A stretch of 64,000 nucleotides of DNA. Source: Pluralibacter gergoviae ATCC 33028 = NBRC 105706. Lineage in GTDB: Bacteria; Pseudomonadota; Gammaproteobacteria; Enterobacterales; Enterobacteriaceae. The notes under the pieces are model-generated. The model had not been told where the DNA came from. It did not search any database and saw only the letters and a list, made by a program, of their open reading frames with translations. The number at the start of each line of letters is the position of its first letter. The first letter of the stretch is position 1. The stretch is from assembly GCF_001598855.1 (NCBI RefSeq), contig NZ_BCZS01000022.1:1-64000 (forward strand). The letters are read 5' to 3'. A program made the position numbers and the translations under genes. Below, piece by piece: positions 31,924 through 38,864 of this stretch.

Positions 31924-32556
31924 TTAGCGGGTGCCGTAGACCACGATAGTTTTACCGTGGGCGGAGATCAGGTTCTGATCTTCGAGCATCTTCAGGATGC
32001 GGCCAACGGTTTCGCGGGAGCAGCCGACGATCTGGCCGATCTCCTGACGGGTGATTTTAATTTGCATACCGTCAGGGTGGGTCATCGCGTCAGGCTGTTT
32101 TGCCAGGTTCAGCAGGGTCTGGGCGATGCGGCCGGTCACGTCGAGGAAGGCGAGGTTACCCACTTTCTCAGAGGTGACCTGCAGACGGCGGGCCATCTGC
32201 GAGGAGAGACGCATCAGAATGTCCGGGTTAACCTGGATCAGCTGACGGAATTTTTTATAAGAGATTTCAGCAACTTCACAGGCAGTTTTCGCCCGTACCC
32301 ATGCGCTACGCTCCTGGCCTTCTTCAAACAGGCCAAGCTCACCAATGAAATCGCCCTGGTTGAGGTAGGAGAGGATCATCTCTTTCCCTTCTTCATCCTT
32401 AATGAGTACAGCAACAGAACCCTTCACGATGTAGTACAGCGTTTCCGCTTTTTCACCCTGGTGAATCAGCGTGCTTTTGGATGGGTACTTATGAATGTGG
32501 CAATGAGACAAGAACCATTCGAGGGTAGGGTCTGTTTGCGGTTTGCCAAGCACCAT
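31924..32556 (-). CDS. crp: cAMP receptor protein CRP
   Basis: Global cAMP-dependent regulator of 210 residues. The cyclic-nucleotide domain has [22 protein letters not shown], the cAMP pocket. The DNA-recognition helix is in [20 protein letters not shown]. The start ([14 protein letters not shown]) is fixed by family identity. The same frame stays open for 34 more codons upstream to another ATG, apparently because an in-frame stop present in the E. coli leader is not here. Sites that fit CRP appear upstream of pckA and ppiA in this window. Confidence 0.98.
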   Translation of the reverse strand: MVLGKPQTDPTLEWFLSHCHIHKYPSKSTLIHQGEKAETLYYIVKGSVAVLIKDEEGKEMILSYLNQGDFIGELGLFEEGQERSAWVRAKTACEVAEISYKKFRQLIQVNPDILMRLSSQMARRLQVTSEKVGNLAFLDVTGRIAQTLLNLAKQPDAMTHPDGMQIKITRQEIGQIVGCSRETVGRILKMLEDQNLISAHGKTIVVYGTR

Positions 32557-32849
32557 GCGCGGTTTTCCTCTGTTATAAGCTATATCCAACGGCAGAAACG
32601 ACACCACCGCTGGCGTTGCATTCATATCCTTCCCTGTGTCCGGGAAGTCGGCTGTCATATCAGGCGGCAGCCTGTAATACCTTCTGCGTACGGGCAGAAT
32701 ATCTACGTATCATCCCGGTTGTTGTAGCATAGCTTTCGGCGCGTGTCTCGTGGTGTCTCGCTTCAGCATGACCTGGATCGCCTTCCATTGCGGGATTTGT
32801 TATGTGCGCGTAATCTGTGAAGAAAATTGTTCAGCTGGAGTAAACGATT
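32557..32849. other. crp-yhfA divergent leader region
   Basis: A 293-bp gap holding the promoters of crp and yhfA. In E. coli crp is autoregulated from this gap and a short divergent RNA starts in it; I could not pick out a clean CRP palindrome here. The 100 bp nearest crp form an open frame in phase with crp but look like its 5' leader, with GAGG about 10 nt before the true start. Confidence 0.5.
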
Positions 32850-33254
32850 ATGCAAGCACGCGTGAAATGGATTGAGGGATTAACCTTCCTGGGCGAGTCC
32901 GCATCCGGTCACCAGGTTCTGATGGACGGCAACTCAGGCGACAAGGCGCCGAGCCCGATGGAGATGGTGCTGATGGCAGCAGGAGGCTGCAGCGCGATTG
33001 ACGTGGTGTCTATTCTGCAAAAGGGCCGCCACGACGTGGCCGACTGCGAAGTCAAGCTGACCTCCGAGCGTCGGGAAGAGGCGCCGCGCTACTTTACCCA
33101 TATCAACCTGCACTTTATCGTCACCGGTAAAGAGCTGAAGGAGGCCGCCGTGGCCCGCGCGGTTGAGCTGTCGGCGGAAAAGTACTGCTCCGTGGCGCTG
33201 ATGCTGGAGAAGGCGGTCAATGTGACGCATTCGTTTGAGGTGGTTGCGGGCTAA
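32850..33254 (+). CDS. yhfA: YhfA, OsmC-family protein
   Basis: A 134-residue OsmC/Ohr-fold protein. GDKAPSPMEMVLMAAGGCSAIDV contains the first conserved cysteine and KYCSVALMLEKAV the second, as in thiol-dependent peroxidase relatives. No substrate is established. It is divergent from crp in the order conserved across Enterobacteriaceae. A short GC hairpin without a U-run (33278-33291) lies before convergent prkB. Confidence 0.93.
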   Translation: MQARVKWIEGLTFLGESASGHQVLMDGNSGDKAPSPMEMVLMAAGGCSAIDVVSILQKGRHDVADCEVKLTSERREEAPRYFTHINLHFIVTGKELKEAAVARAVELSAEKYCSVALMLEKAVNVTHSFEVVAG

Positions 33255-33298
33255 GGTACAGGCGTTGGGTGGAGTGAGGGGCAAACGCCCCCGCCCCA

Positions 33299-34168
33299 TC
33301 ACTGAATTTTCCGGCCTTCCATCAGCCGCTCCACCAGCGGCGTCATGATCAGCTCCATCGCCAGCCCCATCTTGCCGCCCGGCACGACCAGGGTGTTCAT
33401 GTGCGAAATAAACGAGCCCTGCAGCATCGCCAGCAGCCAGGGGAAATCGATATTGCTCAGGTTGCGGAAGTGGATAACCACGAAGCTCTCATCGAGGGAG
33501 GGAATGCCTTTCGCGGCGAACGGGTTCGAGGTGTCCACCGTCGGCACGCGCTGAAAGTTGATGTGGGTGCGCGAGAACTGCGGGGTGATGTAGTTGATGT
33601 AGTCGTCCATCGAGCGCACGACCGAATCCATCACCGCCTCGCGGGAGTGCCCGCGCTCGCTGGTATCGCGGATCAGCTTCTGGATCCATTCGAGGTTGAC
33701 GATAGGCACCACGCCCACCAGCAGGTCGACGTGCTTCGCCACATCGTGCTGCGGCGTGACCACGCCGCCGTGCAGCCCCTCGTAGAACAGCACGTCGGTA
33801 GGCTCCGGCAGCGGCTGCCACGGCGTAAAGGTGCCCGGCACCTGGTTCCACGGCACCGCTTCGTCGTAGGTGTGCAGGTATTTACGCGACTGGCCCCTGC
33901 CGTGCTGGCCGTACTCGACAAAGGTGCGCTCCAGCAAACCGAAGTCGTTGGCGTCCGGGCCAAAATAGCTAATGTGCCGTCCCAGATCGCGCGCTTTGCG
34001 GATCGCCATATCCATTTCCGGGCGGGTGTAGCGGTGAAAGCTGTCGCCTTCGACCTCCGCCGCCTGCAGGTTGAGCTGGGCGAAGATTTTACGGAAGGCG
34101 AGGCTGGTGGTGGTGGTTCCGGCTCCGCTGGAGCCGGTTACGGCAATCACCGGGTATTTGGCAGACAT
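33299..34168 (-). CDS. prkB: phosphoribulokinase-like protein PrkB
   Basis: A 289-residue P-loop kinase of the phosphoribulokinase/uridine kinase family. The Walker A region is AVTGSSGAGTTTTSLAF. SFHRYTRPEMDMA and LFYEGLHGG follow. This enterobacterial form is found in organisms without a Calvin cycle and its real substrate is uncertain. yheU and yheT lie immediately upstream on the same strand. Confidence 0.93.
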   Translation of the reverse strand: MSAKYPVIAVTGSSGAGTTTTSLAFRKIFAQLNLQAAEVEGDSFHRYTRPEMDMAIRKARDLGRHISYFGPDANDFGLLERTFVEYGQHGRGQSRKYLHTYDEAVPWNQVPGTFTPWQPLPEPTDVLFYEGLHGGVVTPQHDVAKHVDLLVGVVPIVNLEWIQKLIRDTSERGHSREAVMDSVVRSMDDYINYITPQFSRTHINFQRVPTVDTSNPFAAKGIPSLDESFVVIHFRNLSNIDFPWLLAMLQGSFISHMNTLVVPGGKMGLAMELIMTPLVERLMEGRKIQ

Positions 34169-34205
34169 GGCTACTCCCTGAATTCATCATCATCTCTGAG
34201 TATAG

Positions 34206-34424
34206 TCAGCCGCGAAACTGCGCGCGGGGCATGATATTCACGGTCTCGTGCAGTTCGGACCACACCAGCACTGCTTCCCCGCTTTTTAACTGCTCTTTGA
34301 CGTCGGCGACTTTATCGTGAAGCGAGCGTTCATGTTCACCATAATCGGTGCCTTCACGCAACACAAAGCTCTCGATCAGGTTGTCGAGGGTCTCAGATTC
34401 CAGATCCTGCCAGGGAATAATCAT
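34206..34424 (-). CDS. yheU: YheU, conserved small protein (UPF0270)
   Basis: A 72-residue acidic protein, [15 protein letters not shown] to MPRAQFRG, matching E. coli YheU along its whole length, including [13 protein letters not shown] and [16 protein letters not shown]. Function unknown. It starts inside the yheT stop codon (ATGA overlap), so it is translationally coupled to yheT. A longer open frame reaching into yheT is not the gene. Confidence 0.95.
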   Translation of the reverse strand: MIIPWQDLESETLDNLIESFVLREGTDYGEHERSLHDKVADVKEQLKSGEAVLVWSELHETVNIMPRAQFRG

Positions 34425-35443
34425 GCCGGACTCCGCAGAAACTGCTTCAGCCAGTCGGGAATACGCTTCTCCAGCCACATCTCGGGGCGGCGCAGGGTAC
34501 CGCCGACAAAGCCGACGTGGCCGCCGTGCTCGGTCAGCTGATAGTGAATATTGTTCGGCAGCTCTTCCTGGGCAGGAATGGAGTGGTGATCCATGAAAGG
34601 GTCGTCTTTGGCGTGAATAATCAGCGTCGGCCGGGTGATCTGGCTCAGCACCGGCATGGCGCTGCACTGGCGATAGTAGTCGATGGCGTCGGCGAAGCCG
34701 TGGATTTTCGAGGTGATCAGATCGTCAAACTCGCGAATGCGCCGCACGCTCTTCAGCCGCTTGAGATCCACCGGCAGGGTACCGGGATAGGCCTTCAGCT
34801 TGCGGGAGGCGTTGGCCTTCAGCAGATTGAGCAGATAGCGCTGGTAGACGCGGGAGAAGCCCTTGTCCATGTGGTAGCAGCAGGCTTCCAGCATAAACGG
34901 CGCCGAGACAATCACCGCGGCATCGAGCGGCACGCTGTCGCCCTCTTTTGCCAGCAGGCAGGCGAGCATATTGCCGCCCAGCGAATAGCCGACCGCCGCG
35001 GTCGGCGCGTTGCCGAACTCGCGGCGCAGCCAGGAGAGGAACCAGCTGCCGTCCTCCGTTTCGCCGGAGTGATAGATGCGCCGCGCGCGGTTGGGCTCGC
35101 CGCTGCAGCCGCGAAAGTGCATCACTACGCCCAGCCAGCCCTGCTGCATGGCGGCGTGTACCAGACCGTGGGCGTAGGGGCTGTGCAGGCTGCCTTCCAG
35201 GCCGTGAAACACCACCAGCCGCGGCTTGTGGCGGGCCTGGTACGGATCTTCACTCCACGCCAGATCGATAAAGTCGCCGTCGGGCAGGTCCAGACGCTGC
35301 CAGTGCGGTTCGAACTGAACGCGGCGGCGAATAAGGCGCGGCAGCATGGTCTGCAAATGACGATTGGACACGCCGCGCATGGGATGAAACTCGCGGGAGT
35401 CGGCGTCAGAAGCAGTCATGTCAGCGGGAGTAATTTCAACCAT
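34421..35443 (-). CDS. yheT: YheT, alpha/beta hydrolase
   Basis: A 340-residue alpha/beta-hydrolase of the YheT/EMB8 family. FHGLEGS carries the oxyanion region, [15 protein letters not shown] the nucleophile elbow with Ser, DDPFMD an acidic residue and [10 protein letters not shown] the catalytic His. Substrate unknown. In E. coli the gene upstream is yheS; here three accessory genes lie between yheT and yheS. Confidence 0.94.
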   Translation of the reverse strand: MVEITPADMTASDADSREFHPMRGVSNRHLQTMLPRLIRRRVQFEPHWQRLDLPDGDFIDLAWSEDPYQARHKPRLVVFHGLEGSLHSPYAHGLVHAAMQQGWLGVVMHFRGCSGEPNRARRIYHSGETEDGSWFLSWLRREFGNAPTAAVGYSLGGNMLACLLAKEGDSVPLDAAVIVSAPFMLEACCYHMDKGFSRVYQRYLLNLLKANASRKLKAYPGTLPVDLKRLKSVRRIREFDDLITSKIHGFADAIDYYRQCSAMPVLSQITRPTLIIHAKDDPFMDHHSIPAQEELPNNIHYQLTEHGGHVGFVGGTLRRPEMWLEKRIPDWLKQFLRSPA

Positions 35444-35525
35444 AGCACCAGAATTATTTAGAAACGTTGAGAAAGTATACTACTGCGCAATGCGCGTGAG
35501 AGTTAGTCAATATGTGATTTTATAA

Positions 35526-36245
35526 CTAATCTGCCAACAGGTTGCGCGAAAACAGGTGGATATCGACACCGGGCTTTCGTCGCCACAGCCGCGCCTTTCG
35601 CGCGCCGGTCGCCGCGCTTTCACCGGTCTCTTCGAACATGCCCGAGGCCTCAAAGCGGCGGATAAGACTCTTCCTCTGGATAGGCTGACCGAGAATTATC
35701 TCGGTGGCCTCCTGCAGCTGGCCGTGGGTAAAGCACGCCGGCAGGGCGTAGACGGGCAGCAGAGAGTACATGGTTTTTTGCCGCAGGCGCGAGAGCGCCA
35801 TCTGAATGATATCGCCGTGATCAAAGGCCAGGGCGTAATCACCGAGTTGCTCCACCGGCACCCAGCGGGCGTCGCTGACCGTGGCGATGTGCGGTTCACA
35901 ATCCTCCCAGGCGATCAGAGCGAACCACGCGACCGTCAGGCTCCAGCCGCGCGGATCGCGGCCGGGGCCGGAGACGGTGCCGAGTTCCTCCAGCCAGGAG
36001 GGAACAATACCGGTTTTCTCCGTCAGCTTGCGCAGGGCTGTGGCGCGGGTGCCGTCATCCTGCTGCATATCAATAAAGCCGCCGGGCAGGCCCCACAGGC
36101 CCTGCTGGGGCGGCGCCGCGCGCTCAACCAGCAGCACGCACAGCGACTGCTGGTGCAGGGTGAAGAGCACGCTGTCGACGGTGACCAGCGGCGAAGGAAA
36201 GCGGCTGGCATCGTAGCGATTGAGGTAGTCGACATCGGCAGTCAT
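35526..36245 (-). CDS. NrtR-like Nudix transcriptional regulator of NAD salvage
   Basis: A 239-residue protein with an N-terminal Nudix fold (about 20-150) and a C-terminal winged-helix region (about 155-239; FTHGQLQEATEIILGQPIQ then RKSLIRRFEASGMF). The Nudix box is damaged: after GLPGGFIDMQQDD the catalytic REUxEE is RKLTEK, so two of the three glutamates are lysines. In the NrtR family such boxes bind ADP-ribose without hydrolysis and the protein represses NAD-synthesis genes. It is divergent from a PRPP-synthetase-like gene and nadV, which are its likely targets. The start at MTADVDYLN is set by the domain; the frame stays open far upstream through the antisense of the neighbour. Confidence 0.85.
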   Translation of the reverse strand: MTADVDYLNRYDASRFPSPLVTVDSVLFTLHQQSLCVLLVERAAPPQQGLWGLPGGFIDMQQDDGTRATALRKLTEKTGIVPSWLEELGTVSGPGRDPRGWSLTVAWFALIAWEDCEPHIATVSDARWVPVEQLGDYALAFDHGDIIQMALSRLRQKTMYSLLPVYALPACFTHGQLQEATEIILGQPIQRKSLIRRFEASGMFEETGESAATGARKARLWRRKPGVDIHLFSRNLLAD

Positions 36246-36384
36246 AGGCACTCGCGGCGGATAAAGAAATGACCGGGCAAGTTTACCAGCCCGCTCTGTA
36301 CCAGCAAGGTTAAATTTTTGTTGTTGAAAATCATGGTGTTGTTTTTGTGCTGCTAAATTGATGTGAATTTGCACTTGCGCCATA

Positions 36385-36422
36385 AGTGTCTTTAGGACAC
36401 TATTAAATTGTCTTAGGGACAC
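36385..36422. promoter_or_regulatory. paired operator-like repeats before prs-like/nadV
   Basis: TGTCTTTAGGACAC (36387-36400) and TGTCTTAGGGACAC (36409-36422) are near-identical sites 22 bp apart, two helical turns. Site 1 is inside a perfect 17-bp palindrome, AGTGTC-N5-GACACT (36385-36401); site 2 keeps the TGTC-N5-GACA core. They end 19 bp before the start codon of the PRPP-synthetase-like gene, about where a -10 and transcription start would be. That is the expected place for a repressor, most simply the divergent Nudix regulator. Confidence 0.75.
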
Positions 36423-36441
36423 AATTAAACAGGAGAGTATC

Positions 36442-37311
36442 ATGAGCGAAAAATTAACGCTGTGGCTGGACGACAACCCCGTTGCGCTGTCCAGCGGCGC
36501 ATTCCCCGACGGCGCCGGCTGGCTGAAGGTCAGCGGGGAGTTACCGGCCAGCGCGACCCTGATGCGCATCCGGGCCGTTGCCCTGCGCGACATGAACGAC
36601 TTTATGCTGCTGGCGCAGCTGGTGGAAGCCGTGCGCCACGTCACCGACGTCACCTTCAGCCATCTTGAGCTACCCTGGCTGCCGTGGGCCCGCCAGGACA
36701 GGCACATGGTGCCGGGGGACAGTTTTGCGCTGAAAGTGTTTGCGCAGCAGCTTAACCTGCTGGCCTTCGACAAAGTCATTGTGCTCGATCCGCACAGCGA
36801 CGCCGCCGCTGCGGCGATTAACAACATGGTTGCCGTTCCGCAGCAGACCTGCCTGCTGCAGAGCCGCAGGCTGCGCGAGGCGCTGGCCGCCGGTGAGTTT
36901 ATGCTGGTAGCCCCCGACGCCGGGGCGCTGAAGAAGATAGACGCGGTAGTGAAAGCCAGCGGCGCGGCGGAGTACGCGATCCTCAGCAAAGTGCGCGATG
37001 TCGCCAGCGGCGCGCTGACCGGCTTCGCCCTGCTGGCCGGGGACGTGGCGGGAAAAGATGTGCTGATCGTTGACGACCTGTGCGACGCGGGCGGTACCTT
37101 CCTCGGCTCGGCGCAGGTGCTGCGCGACGCGGGGGCCCGCAGCGTCAGCCTGTACGTCACCCACGGTATCTTCTCGAAGGGGATCGACAACCTGCTCAAT
37201 AACGGCATTGATGCCGTCTACACCACCACCTCGCTGGCGCCGGCTAATCTGCAGCATCCGCAGCTGTCGCTTATCGATATCGACGCTATCTATCAGGCAT
37301 ACGGGAGATAA
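36442..37311 (+). CDS. ribose-phosphate pyrophosphokinase-like protein (PRPP synthetase paralogue)
   Basis: A 289-residue type I phosphoribosyltransferase-fold protein, shorter than housekeeping Prs (about 315). The ATP-site ARQDR (83-87), the ribose-phosphate/metal loop DPHSD (116-120), APDAG (157-161), KVRD (183-186) and the PRPP loop VLIVDDLCDAGGT (207-219) are in the order found in PRPP synthetases. It would make PRPP from ribose-5-phosphate and ATP. It lies 4 bp before nadV, whose enzyme consumes PRPP, so the pair forms one pathway. AGGAG precedes the ATG. It is probably a second copy alongside the essential prs elsewhere. Confidence 0.86.
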   Translation: MSEKLTLWLDDNPVALSSGAFPDGAGWLKVSGELPASATLMRIRAVALRDMNDFMLLAQLVEAVRHVTDVTFSHLELPWLPWARQDRHMVPGDSFALKVFAQQLNLLAFDKVIVLDPHSDAAAAAINNMVAVPQQTCLLQSRRLREALAAGEFMLVAPDAGALKKIDAVVKASGAAEYAILSKVRDVASGALTGFALLAGDVAGKDVLIVDDLCDAGGTFLGSAQVLRDAGARSVSLYVTHGIFSKGIDNLLNNGIDAVYTTTSLAPANLQHPQLSLIDIDAIYQAYGR

Positions 37312-37315
37312 CCTC

Positions 37316-38806
37316 ATGAAAATGAATCCGATTCTGGCTATCGACGGCTATAAAGTGTCTCACCGCGTGCAGTATCCGCAGGGGACAACGAAGGTCTACT
37401 CAAACTTTACCCCGCGCAGCGACCGCTTTTTCCAGTCGCCGCTGGCGGACGGCAAAATGGTGTTCTTCGGCCTGCAGGGCTTTCTGCAGTGGTTCCTGGT
37501 AGATCTGTTCAACGAGGCGTTTTTCGCCCGCCCGCAGGACGAGGTGGTCAGCGAGTATAAGCAGGTGATGGACGGCTACCTCGGCCCGGACGCGGTGACG
37601 GTGGACCACATTCGCGATCTGCACCAGCTTGGCTACCTGCCGCTGCACATCAAGGCGCTGGACGAAGGCTCAAAGGTGCCGATGAAGGTGTCGGTATTGA
37701 CCATCACCAATACCCGCCCGGAGTTTTTCTGGCTGGTTAATTATCTGGAAACGGTGCTGTCCGCCGAGCTGTGGAAGGCGTCAACCAACGCCACCATTGC
37801 CCACCACTACCGCAAAATCTGCGCGCGCTGGGCGGAGAAAACCTGCAGCGACCTGTCGCACCTCGACTTCCAGTGCCACGACTTCTCGTTTCGCGGTATG
37901 TCCGGCCTGCAGGATACCGCCCAGGCGGGCTGCGGCCACCTGCTGAGCTTTAAGGGCACCGACAGCATTCCGTCGCTGCTCTACGCCCGGGACTACTACA
38001 CCGACGGCGAAGCCTATTTCATCGGCGCGACGATCCCGGCCACCGAGCACAGCGTGATGTGCATGGGCCAGCGCGAGAGCGAGATTGAGACCTTCCGCCG
38101 GCTGATCGCCGATCTCTACCCGCAGGGCTTTGTCTCCATCGTGTCCGATACCTGGGACTACTGGCGGGTGCTGACGGAGTATACGCGGGAGCTGAAGGCG
38201 ACCATTATGCAGCGCGAAGGGCGCGTGGTGTTCCGCCCGGACAGCGGCGATCCGGTGGCTATACTCTGCGGCACCGGCGCGGATAGCGATACCCGGGCGG
38301 AGCGTACGCCGGAAGAGAAGGGCTCCGTTGAAGTGCTGTGGGAGATTTTCGGCGGCACCGTGAACGACAAGGGCTACAAGGTGCTCGATCCGCACGTCGG
38401 CCTGATTTACGGCGACTCGATTACGCTGGCCCGCGCCGATGAGATCCTTACGCGCCTGGAGGCTAAAGGCTTCGCCAGTTCTAACGTCGTGTTCGGGGTC
38501 GGTTCTTTTACCTACCAGTACAACACCCGCGACACTTTCGGTTTTGCGATGAAGGCGACCTGGGGCGAGGTCAACGGGGAGGGGCGGATGATCTTTAAAG
38601 AGCCGAAAACCGACAGCGGCCTCAAGCGCTCGGCGCGCGGCCTGCTGCGGGTAGCGCGCGATGCGCAGGGCGAACTGGCGCTGTTCGATGAGCAGACGGC
38701 GGAACAGGAGCAGCAGGGCGAGCTGACGACGCGCTTTCTCGACGGCAAGCTATACCGCCGCGAGCATCTGGAGCAGATCCGCGCAAGGCTTGCGGCGCAG
38801 CAGTAG
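37316..38806 (+). CDS. nadV: nicotinamide phosphoribosyltransferase
   Basis: A 496-residue NAMPT/NadV-type enzyme making nicotinamide mononucleotide from nicotinamide and PRPP, a direct amide salvage route that bypasses deamidation. FKGTD (212-216) holds the aspartate that favours nicotinamide. ATEHS holds the catalytic His245, and FRPDSGDP (306-313) the PRPP-binding Arg. The N-terminus (PILAIDGYKVSHRVQYPQGT) is typical. The start at ATG 37316 is used because upstream codons are only the antisense-free overlap of the preceding gene. Pairing of nadV with a PRPP synthetase is known from some large phages and bacteria. Confidence 0.9.
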   Translation: MKMNPILAIDGYKVSHRVQYPQGTTKVYSNFTPRSDRFFQSPLADGKMVFFGLQGFLQWFLVDLFNEAFFARPQDEVVSEYKQVMDGYLGPDAVTVDHIRDLHQLGYLPLHIKALDEGSKVPMKVSVLTITNTRPEFFWLVNYLETVLSAELWKASTNATIAHHYRKICARWAEKTCSDLSHLDFQCHDFSFRGMSGLQDTAQAGCGHLLSFKGTDSIPSLLYARDYYTDGEAYFIGATIPATEHSVMCMGQRESEIETFRRLIADLYPQGFVSIVSDTWDYWRVLTEYTRELKATIMQREGRVVFRPDSGDPVAILCGTGADSDTRAERTPEEKGSVEVLWEIFGGTVNDKGYKVLDPHVGLIYGDSITLARADEILTRLEAKGFASSNVVFGVGSFTYQYNTRDTFGFAMKATWGEVNGEGRMIFKEPKTDSGLKRSARGLLRVARDAQGELALFDEQTAEQEQQGELTTRFLDGKLYRREHLEQIRARLAAQQ

Positions 38807-38814
38807 ACGGTTAG

Positions 38815-38864
38815 CGCAGCCGCCGCCTTTTTGCCGGGCGGCGGCTGCGTCTTGCCCGGCCTAC
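38815..38864. repeat. REP element between nadV and yheS
   Basis: CGCAGCCGCCGCC (38815-38827) pairs perfectly with GGCGGCGGCTGCG (38837-38849). The latter begins a second palindrome, GCCGGGCGGCGGC...TTGCCCGGCCTAC, the typical repetitive extragenic palindrome form. It fills the whole gap between the convergent genes and its end overlaps the yheS stop codon. Confidence 0.75.

Noticed and set aside
35526-37208. A single 560-codon minus-strand frame spanning the Nudix regulator and the whole prs-like gene
   Set aside because: Only the last 239 codons match a protein family; the rest is antisense to the prs-like gene and covers the promoter and operators.
37070-37315. 82-codon N-terminal extension of NadV
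   Set aside because: It overlaps the prs-like gene in another frame and is not like the NAMPT family; ATG 37316 starts the family-like sequence.
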